DNA of 64,000 nucleotides from Symbiodinium kawagutii (Eukaryota; Sar; Dinophyceae; Suessiales; Symbiodiniaceae): positions 180,929 through 244,928 of the forward strand of contig VSDK01011222.1 of the NCBI GenBank assembly GCA_009767595.1, given 5' to 3'. Shown piece by piece: positions 45,409-57,915 of the stretch. The translations under genes were made by a program, and so were the position numbers. The notes under the pieces are model-generated. The model was given only the letters and a program-made list of their open reading frames with translations, searched no databases and was not told where the DNA came from. How positions within the stretch are numbered: position 1 is the stretch's first letter; each line of letters opens with the position of its first letter.

Positions 45409-46537
45409 CTGAATGGTTAATGATATACTGGCGAAATGAGAATTCATGCTGATAATACGAGAAGTTAATGGTCATAGCCATAGCCTTGTTTGTTGCATCA
45501 TTTTTGTCAGTTGAACATTTGTGGACCTCACCGGCTACCCGCCTGTGTGAAGGCCTTGGTCTCTGAGAAGGCACGAAGTGACTCGCTGTCGCAGAGGTGA
45601 CTTGGCGCCGGTGGCTTGCGGTAGGTTGGTGAAGGTCATAGGGTTGTTAGTATGGCAACCATGGCAGGTGGGTTAAAGTGATAGGGTGGTTAGTTAGCAT
45701 GGCAACTATGGCAACATATGGCAAGTTATGACAATTTATGCTGATCATTTTGGCGCCATTGCTGCAAAGCAGCAGACAATCCAATCCCTCGCTTAAATAG
45801 ATTGGAGAGGAGTCCAAGGGTTTTGGGCCCCTCAATCAGCCGTCAGCCCTTTGGGGGAATAATAAGCTCAGAGAAAGGGGAGAGATGAAGTGCCACAGGG
45901 ATTTACCGCTTACTTTGGGCCCAGGATGGAATAAGTACAAACTGGTGGATCATTGGGTTGCGGATTGGAGTCGTTGGGTCCTAACGGTTAGGAGTTCCTT
46001 ATATAATCCTGAGAGCACCGCGTGCCCTCTTTGTGACTCAGGTTTTCCGCCTCCAATGGGACCACAGAATCCTCCAGAACGGAGTTGTCCAATCAACAGG
46101 AGCGGCGGTTTGATATCTTGGGATTTCTGTCAGCTGAGGATCCTGCTGGCATCATGGGAGTTAGGGGGAACTCCAGCACAAGAACCGAGCTGAGCTGAGG
46201 TGGAAACCCTGAATCCACCATGATTTGATGCTTGCAAAGCGATCCCACGGTGACGCTTCTAAATGGGCGTTTTTCAAGAGAGGCCAAAAGCACGGGGAGC
46301 ACCCGTATTCCCCTGTCCTTATTCTTAGTAAACTCTATCCATTTTCAGTATACGTATACTATGATATGCACACAAACACATATCTGGAATTTAAGTGTTC
46401 GATGTCTTTTCCCCCAGTGGGTTTTTGAATGTAGATCATGTGCAAGCATTTTCGTACACTGACATATATACATGCAGACTTGCACACACACTATGCACAC
46501 AGCATACGTTCATTAAATAACTCATCAAATCCTCATA

Positions 46538-46690
46538 CACGCATACATCCATTTACATCCATTTACATCCATTTACATCCGTTTACATCCATTTACTTCC
46601 ATTTATATCCATTTACATCCATTTACATCCATGTACACCCATATACATCTATTTACATCCATTTACATCCATACATCCGTACATCCATAC
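46538..46690. repeat. CCATTTACAT / CCATACATA tandem repeat
   Basis: About 14 imperfect 10-11-bp units (ATTTACATCC), then a CATACATCC-type tail. The long open frames across it are artefacts of the repeat. Confidence 0.9.
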
Positions 46691-47595
46691 ATGCCTACAT
46701 GCATACATGCATACACACCGACATGGTACACCCTGTATGCAAGCTTCATTCTTTTTCTGAACATCTGCATATGTATTTATATATATGCTTATATATATAT
46801 GAAAAGATATACACACATATTTACATGTATGTATACTGAGCACACGTCATATCAGCATGGTTTTGAATACAGTCCAAACAAGATATCCAAGTATATGCAC
46901 ATACAATACATGTACAACGTGTACACAAACACACACATATTCATATAGATAAAGTTGGAACACGCACACATGATCACACAATGAATATTTTTCATCAACA
47001 GGACATGGCTGGTGGCCTTCGATCTTCGAACCAAAAACTGCAGGCCGCAGGAGTGTTTCCCTCGAATGGTGGGTACATTTGTGAAACAAGTTCTGGGTCC
47101 CTTCACCGATGGGGTCAATTTCTGGTCTGATGATGGATTACTGTAGTTGTTTGTTGCTTGTGGATATTTGTGAGACAAACATTTGCAAGCGACGGTCTGT
47201 TGCATGGAATATATGGAATTCGATTGAGAATCTGAACTTGTTTTGGTCACCCGGCTCTTTGTGGTCGGATGAGGACCTTGTAGAATTGCTTTGAAATTGG
47301 GCATTCAGGCTTCGTCGACACCGATTCTTAGGATTTCCAAGAAAATGATGTGCTGAATCACTGACCCCACCCTCACAGCATACAGGTCGGTCGCTGACCC
47401 AAGATCAATACTATATAGATGTACTACAGAGATCTAAAGAGTGCAAATTCGGTACATGGGACCACTGAGACCAGCTCCCAGCGGTGCACAGGGCGAACTT
47501 GATGCTGAGCGATCTGCCAGATTGAAAATCTTGCATCAGTTGCAGCTCGGCAGTTGTCAATTGCAACCCCCAGGTTGGTTTCATTCCAGAACGGC

Positions 47596-47611
47596 GGGGG
47601 GGGGGGGGGGG
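47596..47611. repeat. Homopolymer of 16 G
   Basis: A run of sixteen G at the end of a plausible exon frame (47470-47575, PAPSGAQGELDAERSARLKI then LHQLQLGSCQLQP). The length of such runs is often wrong in assemblies. Confidence 0.85.
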
Positions 47612-48067
47612 CTTTACGTTGGTAGCAACATCAAGCATTGAGACTGCCCTACTAGGGCAAATCACCTCTAGTATAGCTGGAGATCATGAGGCTGTTCTAG
47701 TTCTAATATTTTCTCATTGTCTGAATTTGTCTTGACAACCAGCTTATGTCTAGGGGTTACCACTGGGGAATGTTGGCTTCTTACATTTGATCTGCACCGA
47801 GTAACTAATGTGATACTGTACTGCCTGGCTCTGCCATCGATATACTAAAGGGTGTACGAAACCAACAAGTGCTTTTTTGAGTGCCCAAAGGTGCTACAAA
47901 ACACCAAGAAGCGTTTTGAACAGTTGTAAAGACAGAACATTCGATTCCCAGTTCGTACATTTTGAATTTGCGCGCATTTGACTGTGATGCGCACTCCAAT
48001 TGCCAGTCTGTTTATTGGTTCAAAAGGGGTTGATAGTCAGACCGGAACGCACAGTACTTGAGCAGTG

Positions 48068-48294
48068 TGACCACCAAAGCATGGTCGCTCACCAGAGGCA
48101 GCAGTTGAAAAGGACGGAGTTGGAGGAGTTGAAGGAAGTTGGGCAGTTGGGATCCCAGCAGAGCTTGCCGCTGGTTTTGGTGGGACTCTTGCTGTGGATA
48201 GTGGTGCTGGTAGAGCGCTGCTCTTGCTTTGTGCTGTCATTGGCACAGTTAGCAAAGGGCTGACCGCAAAGGGCAAGACCAGCACTCTTGAATA
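48068..48294 (+). CDS. Exon candidate, Gly/Ala-rich
   Basis: Open from 48068 to a TAA at 48292-48294. It reads PEAAVEKDGVGGVEGSWAVG, IPAELAAGFGGTLAVDSGAG, RALLLLCAVIGTVSKGLTAK, GKTSTLE. The hydrophobic stretch ALLLLCAVIGTV could be a membrane segment. The opposite strand is also open, which lowers confidence. Confidence 0.35.
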
Positions 48295-51205
48295 AGTACC
48301 CGTCAAAGGAATTCAGAAATGGCTGTCCCCTAGGATTATGTCCCTGTAAAATCTTTGGTAGAGAAACCACTACTGGGTTGGTAAGGTAAACCGCTGATGG
48401 ACCCGACATTGGGAGTCACCAATAATTCCAGCTGTGGCATTGCTGCGAGATGACATGGCTGGAGAACTGAATGCTACCTGAGTGCAAACTGGTGGTTGCA
48501 ACAAGGACGCACATGAACCCATTAAAAGGAGTTTATGCACCACCCATGACCAGAAGTTCATGGGGCGATGATTGTACCTCAGATAGATAGACATTATGCC
48601 TCTCCTTATACTTCCGTGGTCTTGACAATGCAATTCCAATGAACAATTTCCTGGGATGGATCGAGCCATGTTGAAGCTGAGAGTGTGGCAATGCCCAATG
48701 AAAAACCACCGCTCTTGAGGTACATTGAGGTAACCGGTATGATTTCTGTGTTTGGTGGTCCCCTATAAATCATGGTCCACTAGAGGCTTCAAGCTACATC
48801 CCACTCTCGGTGGTTGTTATGGGGCATGATCGGTATAGGCACCCTTAATGTATGTTGGTTATTGTTGCTTTTCTTGTTGCTTGATTGTCTTCATCAAGAA
48901 TCATAAGAGCAATGCATTGATTAACCATCCACTTGTGGAATCTTATGGACGCGCTTTCCATATGGTCTTGTGGGTAGTTGTTGTTATTCATTGTCCAATG
49001 GGAAACTCTTATTTCTCCAACCAATTGGCTATTGTTCTTAACAACCCTCAGCCAACGGTTTCACCACCCGGGATTTCTCACTCAACTGCGGCGCTATGCC
49101 GCGAGGTTGGACAGCGCTATCTCTCCTGTCACGCTGCCGCCACAGAAGCCCTGATTCAGATGGAGTTTGGATCCAAATTTCAGAGCTGATTTTTTTGTTT
49201 CTGGGCTTCTCAAGAATTTGGCCAGAGAACTACACTCAACTCAGAGGAACCAAGGATGTTGCTCGACGTAGCCTTAGGGTGGGTTGGAATCTGAACGCTG
49301 CGCAACCTCATTGCGCGCAGGGACACAGCGCGATATTGCGACAGACACTGCGCAACCGGAAAAATGGGCAGGACTCTTGTGACAATCCATATTTCACTGG
49401 ATCAAAATCTAGGGGAAAGCAATTCAATTATGCACTTGTTGTCTCCATCAATTTTGGGAATGTTGGCGAATCGCTTCAGTGTACTTTTTGTCTCTGGCGT
49501 GGCTTGTGTTTGCTGCCTGTGACTACTTCCTATCCAACCAGATGGGCGAAACTCAGTTCATGGTTCAGTGCCCACCTCAGTAGTCGAAGGAGACGCACAT
49601 TTATTTGGATCAACACAGCACCTGATTGTTGGATTGAAAGTGTGTAGATATATGCAGACCGTTATGCATACATGAAATGACACAGAGGGAATGCCTGAAA
49701 ATGCAATGATTCAGACCCTGGATTATCTAACTCTAACTACTCTCCTCACCCCAACATGAAAATGCCCCAAACCCCTTTGTTGAGAAAGGAATCTATACAT
49801 ATTAGAGGGGGGCTAGGGGCGTCAATATTAGGTGGAGGGATTACAGCCAAAGGGGGCCACTCAACAGCTGTTGGTGCTGGGTTTTATAGGGAGGTCGCTA
49901 TAGGAGTCCTCGGTGAGGGGATTGTATACGCACCTTGTTCCTTTCTTTGCAAGTAGAGATGGAATATCCCTGTCAGTGCACCACTTTCACTGGTATGAGA
50001 CGCGGGAAGAATGAAGAAATCATGGTCGGCAGTGAGGGAAGATGGTAAGAATGATCAAACAAATCGGTTGATGGATGTTGATGGCCTCGGTGGGTATCGA
50101 TTCGTGGGAATTGATTCATTGGCGACGGCAGGTGCCATTGGTGGCTTCCTGGGTTGAGGGCGGTGCTATGGGGTATCCCAGCCCCCCAAAGACCGAGTCT
50201 TGCAATGCAAGCCCGCACTGCCTGCGCTGCCAGCTGCTTCCAAGGTCCAAAGGTCAGAGGGCTCTTGAGCCGCCTAGTGCACCTCTTCAAGCTGACATGG
50301 GTACCACTGTTTCATCACATGATTAGCAATGACAGTAGTGATTGACAATGGCCAATCACTCCCACATATGTTTTAATCGCAGTATGAATAATATGGTACA
50401 ATTATCAACCCCCGTTGGTGATCAATATATGATTATAAGATGTTGGAAGGAGGGTTGATGATTAATACATCTAAACTATGAGAATGGAGGGTTGAAAGCT
50501 TCGATATTGCTATGACATTGCTTTCCTGAGAGCATCTCAATGGTTCACTGAAGCAGGCCACGGATCTGCCCGCGTTTCCGCGCACGTTAGATCCAAACAC
50601 CGAAGTCACCACATGGGTTGCAGCGGTGTCCGTGGAGGCCCAGATGAGGCGGGTCCACGAACTGCCTGGCAGACATGCGAATTTGTGGGCTCACGTCACG
50701 TAACCCTGTTCTGTCCCATTATCAACAAGCATTTCTAACCATAATAGTCACTCCACAACAGACCCTGAGAAGCCAATAAGCATTTTGCAAGTGGTCAGAT
50801 TTCTGCTTCAAAATCCTTTGGCCGGTGTTGTGTATTCAAGCTCCGTGATTCAAGCTCCAGTGAATGCCATCACGCCCGTCACTTTGTGATTTCGAAGGCC
50901 GTCTACAGTAAGGGGCTGGGACCCTTTGGGCATGATACGTTTGTATAGCCAAAGATAGGTGGGATGCAGATGGAAAAGCATCTCCAACCAGCAGATTTTC
51001 GAGGAAATGGCCACTGCCACCGCCACGAAATGGTTTCCGGCTCTGCAGGCGGGGGGCCCTTTGTGGCTCTTCAGGCGCCAGCATGCGCCAGCCGCCAGCT
51101 CTGGTGGGGCCATGGTTGCGACGTGCTTTGGACCTTGCTTTTTGTTTGGTCAGTTTGCAGTTTTTTGCAATTTCTTGGGTGGAAGAGTTTGATGTAAGTC
51201 CTACC
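48295..51205. other. No secure gene; isolated exon candidates
   Basis: At 49107-49180 the frame VGQRYLSCHAAATEALIQME follows a GCGAG acceptor. At 49756-49956 a Gly-rich frame has no borders. At 50990-51190 a GC-rich island is open on both strands. None is convincing alone. Confidence 0.3.
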
Positions 51206-51325
51206 AGTGACATGGACCCAAGACTTGATTACAACTTTTATGCTCGGATTCTGAAGGACTTGGAGAAGCGAGACTCAGGTCTTGTGGTTGTGGTTGTCAG
51301 GTGCCCGCTCGGAGTCAATTTGCAG
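51206..51325 (+). CDS. Exon candidate
   Basis: After TCCTACCAG the frame reads DMDPRLDYNFYARILKDLEK, RDSGLVVVVVRCPLGVNLQ, ending near GGTGGG. The order helix, acidic turn, hydrophobic beta strand is protein-like. No family is recognised. Confidence 0.4.
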
Positions 51326-51624
51326 GGTGGGTGGCCCAGTGACACTGGGCAGGTGACGGTGACAGGCGATTCTCACTATGTTCTCACATAGAAGTCCCCA
51401 GATGCCAGCAGGTTTGGAAAGATTTCATTGCCTTTTCTTGCGCAGCCACTGCGGCTCTTAGGATGTCAGTGATGCCATGGCACCCCAAAGACCGGCTTCA
51501 TCTAGCTTCGGAAGTACCTTCGGAAGTACCTTCTGGGTGTTCAGGTCCACAGGTCTACTGCTAGACCCAGCAATAGAGGGTCAGGAAGTGGTTAGGGAGT
51601 TGCCACACTTTTTGGGAGCAACAG

Positions 51625-52144
51625 GTCTTGCAGAGCGATGCCAGCGATTGGAAGTATGTTGGAAATGCTGCAGCCAAGTGACCGACGACGCGAGTGGCAG
51701 ACCGCTTTGGAAGTCTTGGGCGAAGGGCGGTGGTTGCGACGACGCAACATGAGTGCGGCAGCGAATGCCTTCAAGCAGGGTGACCGATAGGAATCCGCGC
51801 ATGCATTGATCGGATCATTTGCCGCAAGGCACTTTGAAGCTGATGCCAGTGGATGCAACGCTTTGGCCAGTGCTTTGGAACAAAGCTCGTGCTGGCATCG
51901 CATTCTTTACTTGCTTCAAGACAGCCTTGCAATGTTTGATGAAGACATGACATTCCAGTGTTTGTTGCAAACGTTTGCCTGGAACTTTGCAATGACTGCA
52001 TGGAGGTTGCTGGCGCACTGGATGCCAAGTCCAAGCATGGATAGCATAGGACTCAATCCATTAATGTCTCCACAGGCTCGGGGAGGTCGATGGCAAGCCT
52101 TTTGCATCCTCATGCATTTGTTAGGTTTTCCAAGCACTGGATGT
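51625..52144 (+). pseudogene. Pentatricopeptide-like (PPR) segment with in-frame stop
   Basis: PPR proteins bind organellar RNA. Units of about 33-35 residues recur: EWQTALEVLGEGRWLRRR, NMSAAANAFKQGDR-x-ESAHAL, ASGCNALASALEQSSCWHRI, MTFQCLLQTFAWNFAMTAWR and, after a gap, GGRWQAFCILMHLL. They fit the dinoflagellate style of PPR repeat (N-A-x-x-S-A-x-x-x-x-x-x-W-x-x-A-L). At 51788-51790 the codon expected to be the repeat's Trp is TAG. Traces of the motif continue in shifted frames to about 52500 (DGASYATAM, then PNAITSATALLERQ), which suggests decay or more exons. A TGG-to-TAG change or an assembly error would explain the stop. The repeat identity is moderately sure. Confidence 0.5.
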
Positions 52145-53440
52145 GAGGTGTGATGGTGCTAGCTATGCAACTGCCATGGATGACAGTTCACACATTAAAG
52201 CCCAGTCGCTTTCAGTACACACCAGTTTGGACGTCAGTGCCGCGGCTGAAAACAGGAACCAGGGATTGCATGTGTTTGACTTGTCGACTTCAGACACGTG
52301 CGATGACCTCGTCGGGACGTCGGGTCTGTTTGCAATCTGCAAGAGCAGCAACTGGAGGTCATCGCAGCACTGGACTTTCGCAAGCTGCCCTCACTGCCTC
52401 AGCCAAACGCTATCACCAGCGCCACAGCTCTACTTGAGAGGCAATCAGTGGCCCCTGGCCTGGTTGACCATGGACGAGATGTTAGAGAAGCGCCGTTGAA
52501 GCGCCTGGTAAATCAATGTAAATCAGGTCTCCGTTACCACCAGCAAGCGCAAGCTGCCCAGTCGTCGGGGGCTTCTGAGGGCACACCCTGGCAGCTACTT
52601 TCAAATCATCTTGCAACGCACACCCAAGCTGCTTAAACTTAGTTGTGGGCGTCAAACCCAGGAGGCATGAACTATACACGAACATCTATGAACCTAAATG
52701 ATCTTCGATGTGATGCCAGTTCAAACAAAGCGTCACATGATGTCATTTGTGATGAGAACAAAGCTCTCAGTAACTACGTTCCACCTGGGGCATCCTGGGG
52801 CATCCTGACGCTACGTGTAAATAGTGGGCACCTCCACACAACGCAGACATCGTTGCGACATGGTCATCGTGGAGGTTGCAGCCCTGAGTGTGGGCCCTTT
52901 GCGGATGCTCTGCAGACCGGGATCTCATGCCGGCACTGAAAAAGCCAAAGGTTTCTCCCTGATTCCTAGGTTTGGGTGTGGGTTGAAGAAACTTTTGTTC
53001 TTAGGGCAGAATGTGGTCGTGGCCAAGTGATAACAGGAAGCGTTGGAAGTTCACATATGCGTGTCGCAAAGACTTCTGAATTCTTGGTCCAGTGTACCAT
53101 GGGTCGGATTGTAGTGGGGAGAGCTGCCGGGTGTGGTCCGTAACAGCTCCCCATGCAGGAAAACTGATGGTAACTTGCAGTGGTGTACACCCCAAAAACA
53201 CCTGAGAATGGCTTCCCAAACGACCAAATTTCGATTCGAGGTACGTCATGGTGCGCCATGGTGACTTGTTGACTTTGAGAAACCGGCGAGCAGCACAGGG
53301 TACTTGGCTCGAGACAAAGACCAGTTGAGGCCATGGACGCCTCAGAAACTGCAAGGGGCAGGGGCAGGGACACAACTTGACAAAGGGGAACCACATGGAA
53401 CCACCATCATCCACTGAAATATGACATTTTGACGCCATGG

Positions 53441-53823
53441 CTCACACAGGCATGGGAGACTCTGAAGCAGCTAAGAGCAGCATCTTCGGCACCGCACAAG
53501 CGCCAAGTACTCCTTGCTGGAGCCATGGATGACAAAGACATTCAGCTGGCCAAAGTTGTCCAGCTCTTCACCAAAGTTTCCAAAAATGGTTGGGAGCTTA
53601 GGGTGTTGCGGGTTCTTATTTACTGCTCATACAAAGCTTTGGGTGTTTGCGGGTATCGTTTTGAAAAGGCAGACACCACACACTGCTCTCACACCTGTGC
53701 AGGAATGGTTCCAACAGCTTCTTGGCAGCATCAAAATCATCAAACTGCGGTGATCATGTGGCTGCTTTGGCAGCTCTGGCAGAGGTCATTGATTTGCTGC
53801 GGACAAGATCAGACCCACGCTAA
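53441..53823 (+). CDS. 3' end of an unrecognised gene (two exon candidates)
   Basis: A first frame after CACACAG (53449-53577) reads AWETLKQLRAASSAPHKRQV, LLAGAMDDKDIQLAKVVQLF, TK. A terminal exon, 53703-53823, follows CACCTGTGCAG and reads NGSNSFLAASKSSNCGDHVA, ALAALAEVIDLLRTRSDPR, then TAA. Both are helical and protein-like. They may or may not be joined. No family is recognised. Confidence 0.4.
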
Positions 53824-53989
53824 TTACAATAAGATACAGATTTGTTACAATAAATCTGTTGACGACCTCGTTTGAAGTAATTTTTGATGCGCTAGTTGCT
53901 CCATGGTTGCCCAAGGGAGCTCGCATAGAATGCTTGGTATGTTCTTCACCTAGAAACAGTTGTTCAGCACATTTCAGCATGTTTCATGG

Positions 53990-54240
53990 AAGCAGTGTCA
54001 GCAACCCTGGTGGATTATAGCCAACGACTTATGACTGGACCTGGAAGCCGCGCTCCGTTGGGAACTGCGCGTTCTGCAGGGAATGTTGCAGCGGGTCCTC
54101 GCCAGCTGTTGCCCCACTCTTTCAGAGATCGATGCTGGTCGACTTGTTGAGGCGGGAAGCTGGTCGCTGTCATGGGTCGAAATGTCAGGTGTTAGCAGTT
54201 GGCAGCGCTTGGAACCCACGTGTTGGGAGATTCAAGCAGG
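53990..54240 (+). CDS. Exon candidate, frame undecided
   Basis: A GC-rich island ending in CAG followed by GTAAAC, a good donor. Two long frames are open (one includes LRWELRVLQGMLQRVLASCC, the other PLFQRSMLVDLLRREAGRC). I cannot choose between them. Confidence 0.3.
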
Positions 54241-55254
54241 TAAACTGTGCTTGATGGCGAAGCACTAAATAGATCATGATCATTCTATACTTGAGAAATG
54301 GTGAATTTTGAAACTCTTTGGAACCCAAAGCTTGCAATAACCTCTGGGTGCCCAAGAGAATCGTATCCTCGATCCCGCAGATGGTTGACAGGAAGCATAG
54401 AAATCCCAACCCTTATGGTGAAGAAAAGTCAAAAGATTCCAAACTGGATTCCTTGAACCAGGGATTCCTCAAACTGGATTCCTCGCAGTGGATTCCGTGG
54501 ATTCCAGTTCATGTTTCTTCAAAGAATGGACATTCCCTGCTGCTGGTGGGATGAGTTGGTCACAGAATGTCCGGCCCAGGCCATGGATACCCAAAAGTCC
54601 GGACAGGCGCCGTGAGAGCTGCTGAGCTTGGGAAATCCCTGGCTGAAGCTAAGAAATGAGATCAATCATCAGAGATTCTTTAGCATATAATTATATATAA
54701 ATGCAAATGTACATATATACTGCATCCAAACATTCATGAATATGATGAATGTGACGTTTATATCATGAATAATTACCATGCATATCATGAATAGCTTAGA
54801 TACCTGTCATGGGAGTCCCAGGTTCAAGAATATGTAAGAATCCAGTGCGGCTTGCAGTTCCAAGTGAAGTGAGTTCTTGCAAACAGATTCTTGCGCTTCT
54901 CCATGCTTCTTCCACCAACTTGCATTTTTGCATTCTTGCATCCTGACATTGGAGACCACAACAGTGCATTGATGAACACACCTAATTGATCGGCCAGCTG
55001 TCAAACTCCAAATGCAGTAGGTCCCCATGACACAGCAGCTGGGACACCTTGGTATCGCAGCAGCACAGCATCCTGCGAATTCGCAGGATGTGGAAGGGGC
55101 CATATGAAAATGTAGCCATGGAATGCTACGGAGATGTAGACCGAACGATTACACAAAAAAGCTCAAGGGAACTTCAGCGCCAACCGTTTGGATCGTTTTG
55201 CTGGCAGTTTTAGGCTCAAAACATCAAAATATGGGATTTTTTTCTCAACTTCAG

Positions 55255-55680
55255 AGTTTCATTGAGCCCATTGTGGCGACCCAACCGGGTCGCCGACATG
55301 GCACTGTCGCTACGTTCTTGGAGGCTCCTGCTGCTCGGAGCTCCTTTCACAATTACACGAGTCATCCGACGCAGGGTTACTATGCCCGGCCCAATGAGCC
55401 GTGCCGCGTGCACCGGGACTTTCTGAGAGAAGTCTACGGACCGGCCATTGGACCGGAGCACTATTGCGTGAACCAAAATGCGCAGAGCGACTTCAAGGCC
55501 TCCAAGGGCTTTGAGCCTACGCAGAAGTGTTATGATCTTCAGAACTGCCAAACTACCCAGGGCCGCACATGGCATCAGGGAAACCAGGGCAGACCTGTGT
55601 TGCCTACAGACCCTGACTATCCCAACACTGTGATTTTCCTGACTTCTGAAGCAAATAACTCAGCCCTGGGCATGAAGTAG
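55255..55680 (+). CDS. Long coding exon, unrecognised protein
   Basis: The longest repeat-free open frame in the window after DERA and MsrB. After TTCTCAACTTCAG it runs 141 codons to a TAG at 55678-55680. The frame also stays open upstream to an ATG at 55231. Residues are hydrophilic, aromatic and Cys-containing (HNYTSHPTQGYYARPNEPCR, VHRDFLREVYGPAIGPEHYC, CYDLQNCQTTQGRTWHQ), suggesting a compact folded domain rather than a repeat. There is no signal peptide or membrane segment. GC content is higher than the flanks. I do not recognise the family. Confidence 0.55.
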   Translation, partial: SFIEPIVATQPGRRHGTVATFLEAPAARSSFHNYTSHPTQGYYARPNEPCRVHRDFLREVYGPAIGPEHYCVNQNAQSDFKASKGFEPTQKCYDLQNCQTTQGRTWHQGNQGRPVLPTDPDYPNTVIFLTSEANNSALGMK

Positions 55681-55856
55681 CGGCCAAAGTGCCGGATGCA
55701 TAGCACTCAAAGTCAAGTGCAGAAGATTCTCTCGGGCAGAAGAGTCACATGGAGTGAGCCTATTGACTACCGTTTCGCTGGTTCGCGCTTTCCCACAATG
55801 ACTGATGGGTTGTTTAGATTTTGGCTAACCCATGCTGATAAGTGCAGTTTCATCAT

Positions 55857-55942
55857 TTCGAGGATAAAATTGACGGACTGTTGGTCGGACAGCAGGGGTG
55901 GCAGGGAACTCTGAAGAACTGGTACAGTCCTGCCATCCCGTC
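55857..55942 (+). CDS. Exon candidate downstream of 55255 exon
   Basis: After AAGTGCAG the frame reads FHHFEDKIDGLLVGQQGWQG then TLKNWYSPAIPSL. A similar piece, WMFHTFEDQIEAARG, occurs at about 56024-56070, hinting at a repeated FHxFEDxI motif. The borders are uncertain. Confidence 0.35.
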
Positions 55943-56451
55943 ATTGGTAAACTTTTGTCAATTGGGACACTGTAGGGATTCCGAAATCGTGTTGCAGGTT
56001 TCCTTGAACCGCTTCGTCAGTTGGATGTTCCATACCTTCGAAGACCAAATCGAGGCAGCTCGAGGGCATGGGAAACCAAGAAGGGATGATGCTTCAGATA
56101 GAGTAAATATAGATGAAATGTAGACGTCAATGGCTGCTGCATTAGCTTGCTGTAGCTCCTTGAGATTTTCTTCACCAAGATTTGCCGACTTGTGTTGACA
56201 GGTTCAACATGGTTCAACTATGTTCGAATTTGACAGCGCTGTAACATGTTTCGACTTTTGAACAGGTTTGCCACCGTTGACAGGTTGGACTTTTCATGGA
56301 CGGTTAGAATTGGAATTGTCTAGCTACAAAAGAGATACAAAACAAAGAGAAAGATAGAGTTTGTGTTTTGACCTTGAACTTGCTGGAATTAGATTCGAGC
56401 ATTTTTGTCTTGCTAAGGGGAAACTTTGATGTAAACGAGGGGACTTAACCA

Positions 56452-56904
56452 TTAGACTCTGAAATCAACAATCTGACCTCTTTTCCAAGCAGACCATGGC
56501 TTGGGCTCACCCGGCAGTTGATTTTGGAGTTTGGGGGTCGGCTGGACGGCCTCAAGTTGGACACCACTCCTCCGCAAAACGTCCATTGCCACAGTCTCAG
56601 TCCAGGAATGGAAAACGGATGCAGACCTGGAGAATTTTACATCAACGTTGCCAGAAGGACGGCGGAAGGAATCATGATAGGTCAATCTACACCAAGGATC
56701 GCCTGACATACTCATGTGCGAAAAGAATATGTTCATACCCTGGTCCAATGGACGAACTGGTGCACTACATGGTTGAACTGTGTTGGAACCCCAGACCAAA
56801 TCGGATGAACCACCGGCGCAGGAGTTTGTCAACCGCCCAACAGCTGACATATCCCCAGAAAAAACACTGAGCCCCTTACGCAATCGGGTGATGTTGGACC
56901 CCAT
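56452..56904 (-). CDS. Minus-strand open frame, unrecognised
   Basis: A 150-codon frame of ordinary composition opposite to all recognised genes. Plus-strand frames of 124 and 62 codons overlap it, so its reality is uncertain. No reverse-transcriptase, integrase or other motif is visible. A retroelement fragment is possible. Confidence 0.25.
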   Translation of the reverse strand: MGSNITRLRKGLSVFSGDMSAVGRLTNSCAGGSSDLVWGSNTVQPCSAPVRPLDQGMNIFFSHMSMSGDPWCRLTYHDSFRRPSGNVDVKFSRSASVFHSWTETVAMDVLRRSGVQLEAVQPTPKLQNQLPGEPKPWSAWKRGQIVDFRV

Positions 56905-57915
56905 AGCTGTGAGCCAACGCCAAATCAGGTTGATCAGGAGAATTATCTCCCAGGGTGCGTTTTTTTGCCTGTTCCATGATGTTCCATGTTGGTGCTTTCA
57001 CTCCAAAGGATCCCAAGATATTTGCTGGTTTCCAAACTGAAACCGATCATACACTTTTGCTGTCTACTTGTCAGTATCTGTCAGTTATTTACCTGGCCAA
57101 GGACACACAGGGATGGACAAACTCATGGGGTATGGCTGGCTATTCCTCATACTTGTTGATTCTCCTGGTAAATATCCAATATAAATCTCTAGACTATATG
57201 CTCTAAATGTCACCAAGATTCCAACATGGCAACCAGTGATTTAGTTGGCCAGTAACCATTGGTGGAAGCCAGGACATGTATATCTGGGATTTCCAGCTGA
57301 TAGCAATAGTGTATCAGAACTGCAACATGGCACTGTAACCTCCAGTCATATAGTATATCATAGTATATCAGAATTCCCAGAAATGATAGATGGGATGTCG
57401 AAACCTGAATCTTTGCGATCAAAACCAGACTTTTGCAGGCCGATTTTCTGCTTGGATAGGATAAAAGCAATCACAAAAGTAGTCGGTTCCAACTTATCAC
57501 AATCACAGTTCTAAAACATGGTCATTTGTTAGCCATTCTACTGTCAGAGGATTTGCAGATGGCATGCCACTCTTGTTATCACCATTTGGAGCTGTTGCTT
57601 TGACAGCCTTTCCAATAGAGCCATCGAAAAAAAACAGTGTCGTTGATCAAGCTGCGCAATTTGTACCTCCACGTGGGGGTGATCAAGTCATGATATGCGC
57701 TGGTAGAACACAAGTTCGCGTTTTGGATGCGCCAAAAGTACTTGTTTTCTTTGAATTTAATCAATGATTTGGGTCTGCCCACTGCCAGGATGAATCCCCC
57801 TACTGCACGGATCTGTGCTTGTTGCACGGTTATGTGGGATGGGCGAGCTGCAGTTGCAGTGGTCAATCAGGATGGCACTGGGGGTGCTGGGAAGGCACCA
57901 GGGGTGGATGGCCAG

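Noticed and set aside
46438-46839. 133-residue frame rich in Ile, His and Tyr
   Set aside because: It runs through the ATTTACATCC tandem repeat.
48696-48782. Another inverted-repeat element copy
   Set aside because: It has AAACCACC and a GGTCCCCTAT word, but the arms do not pair.
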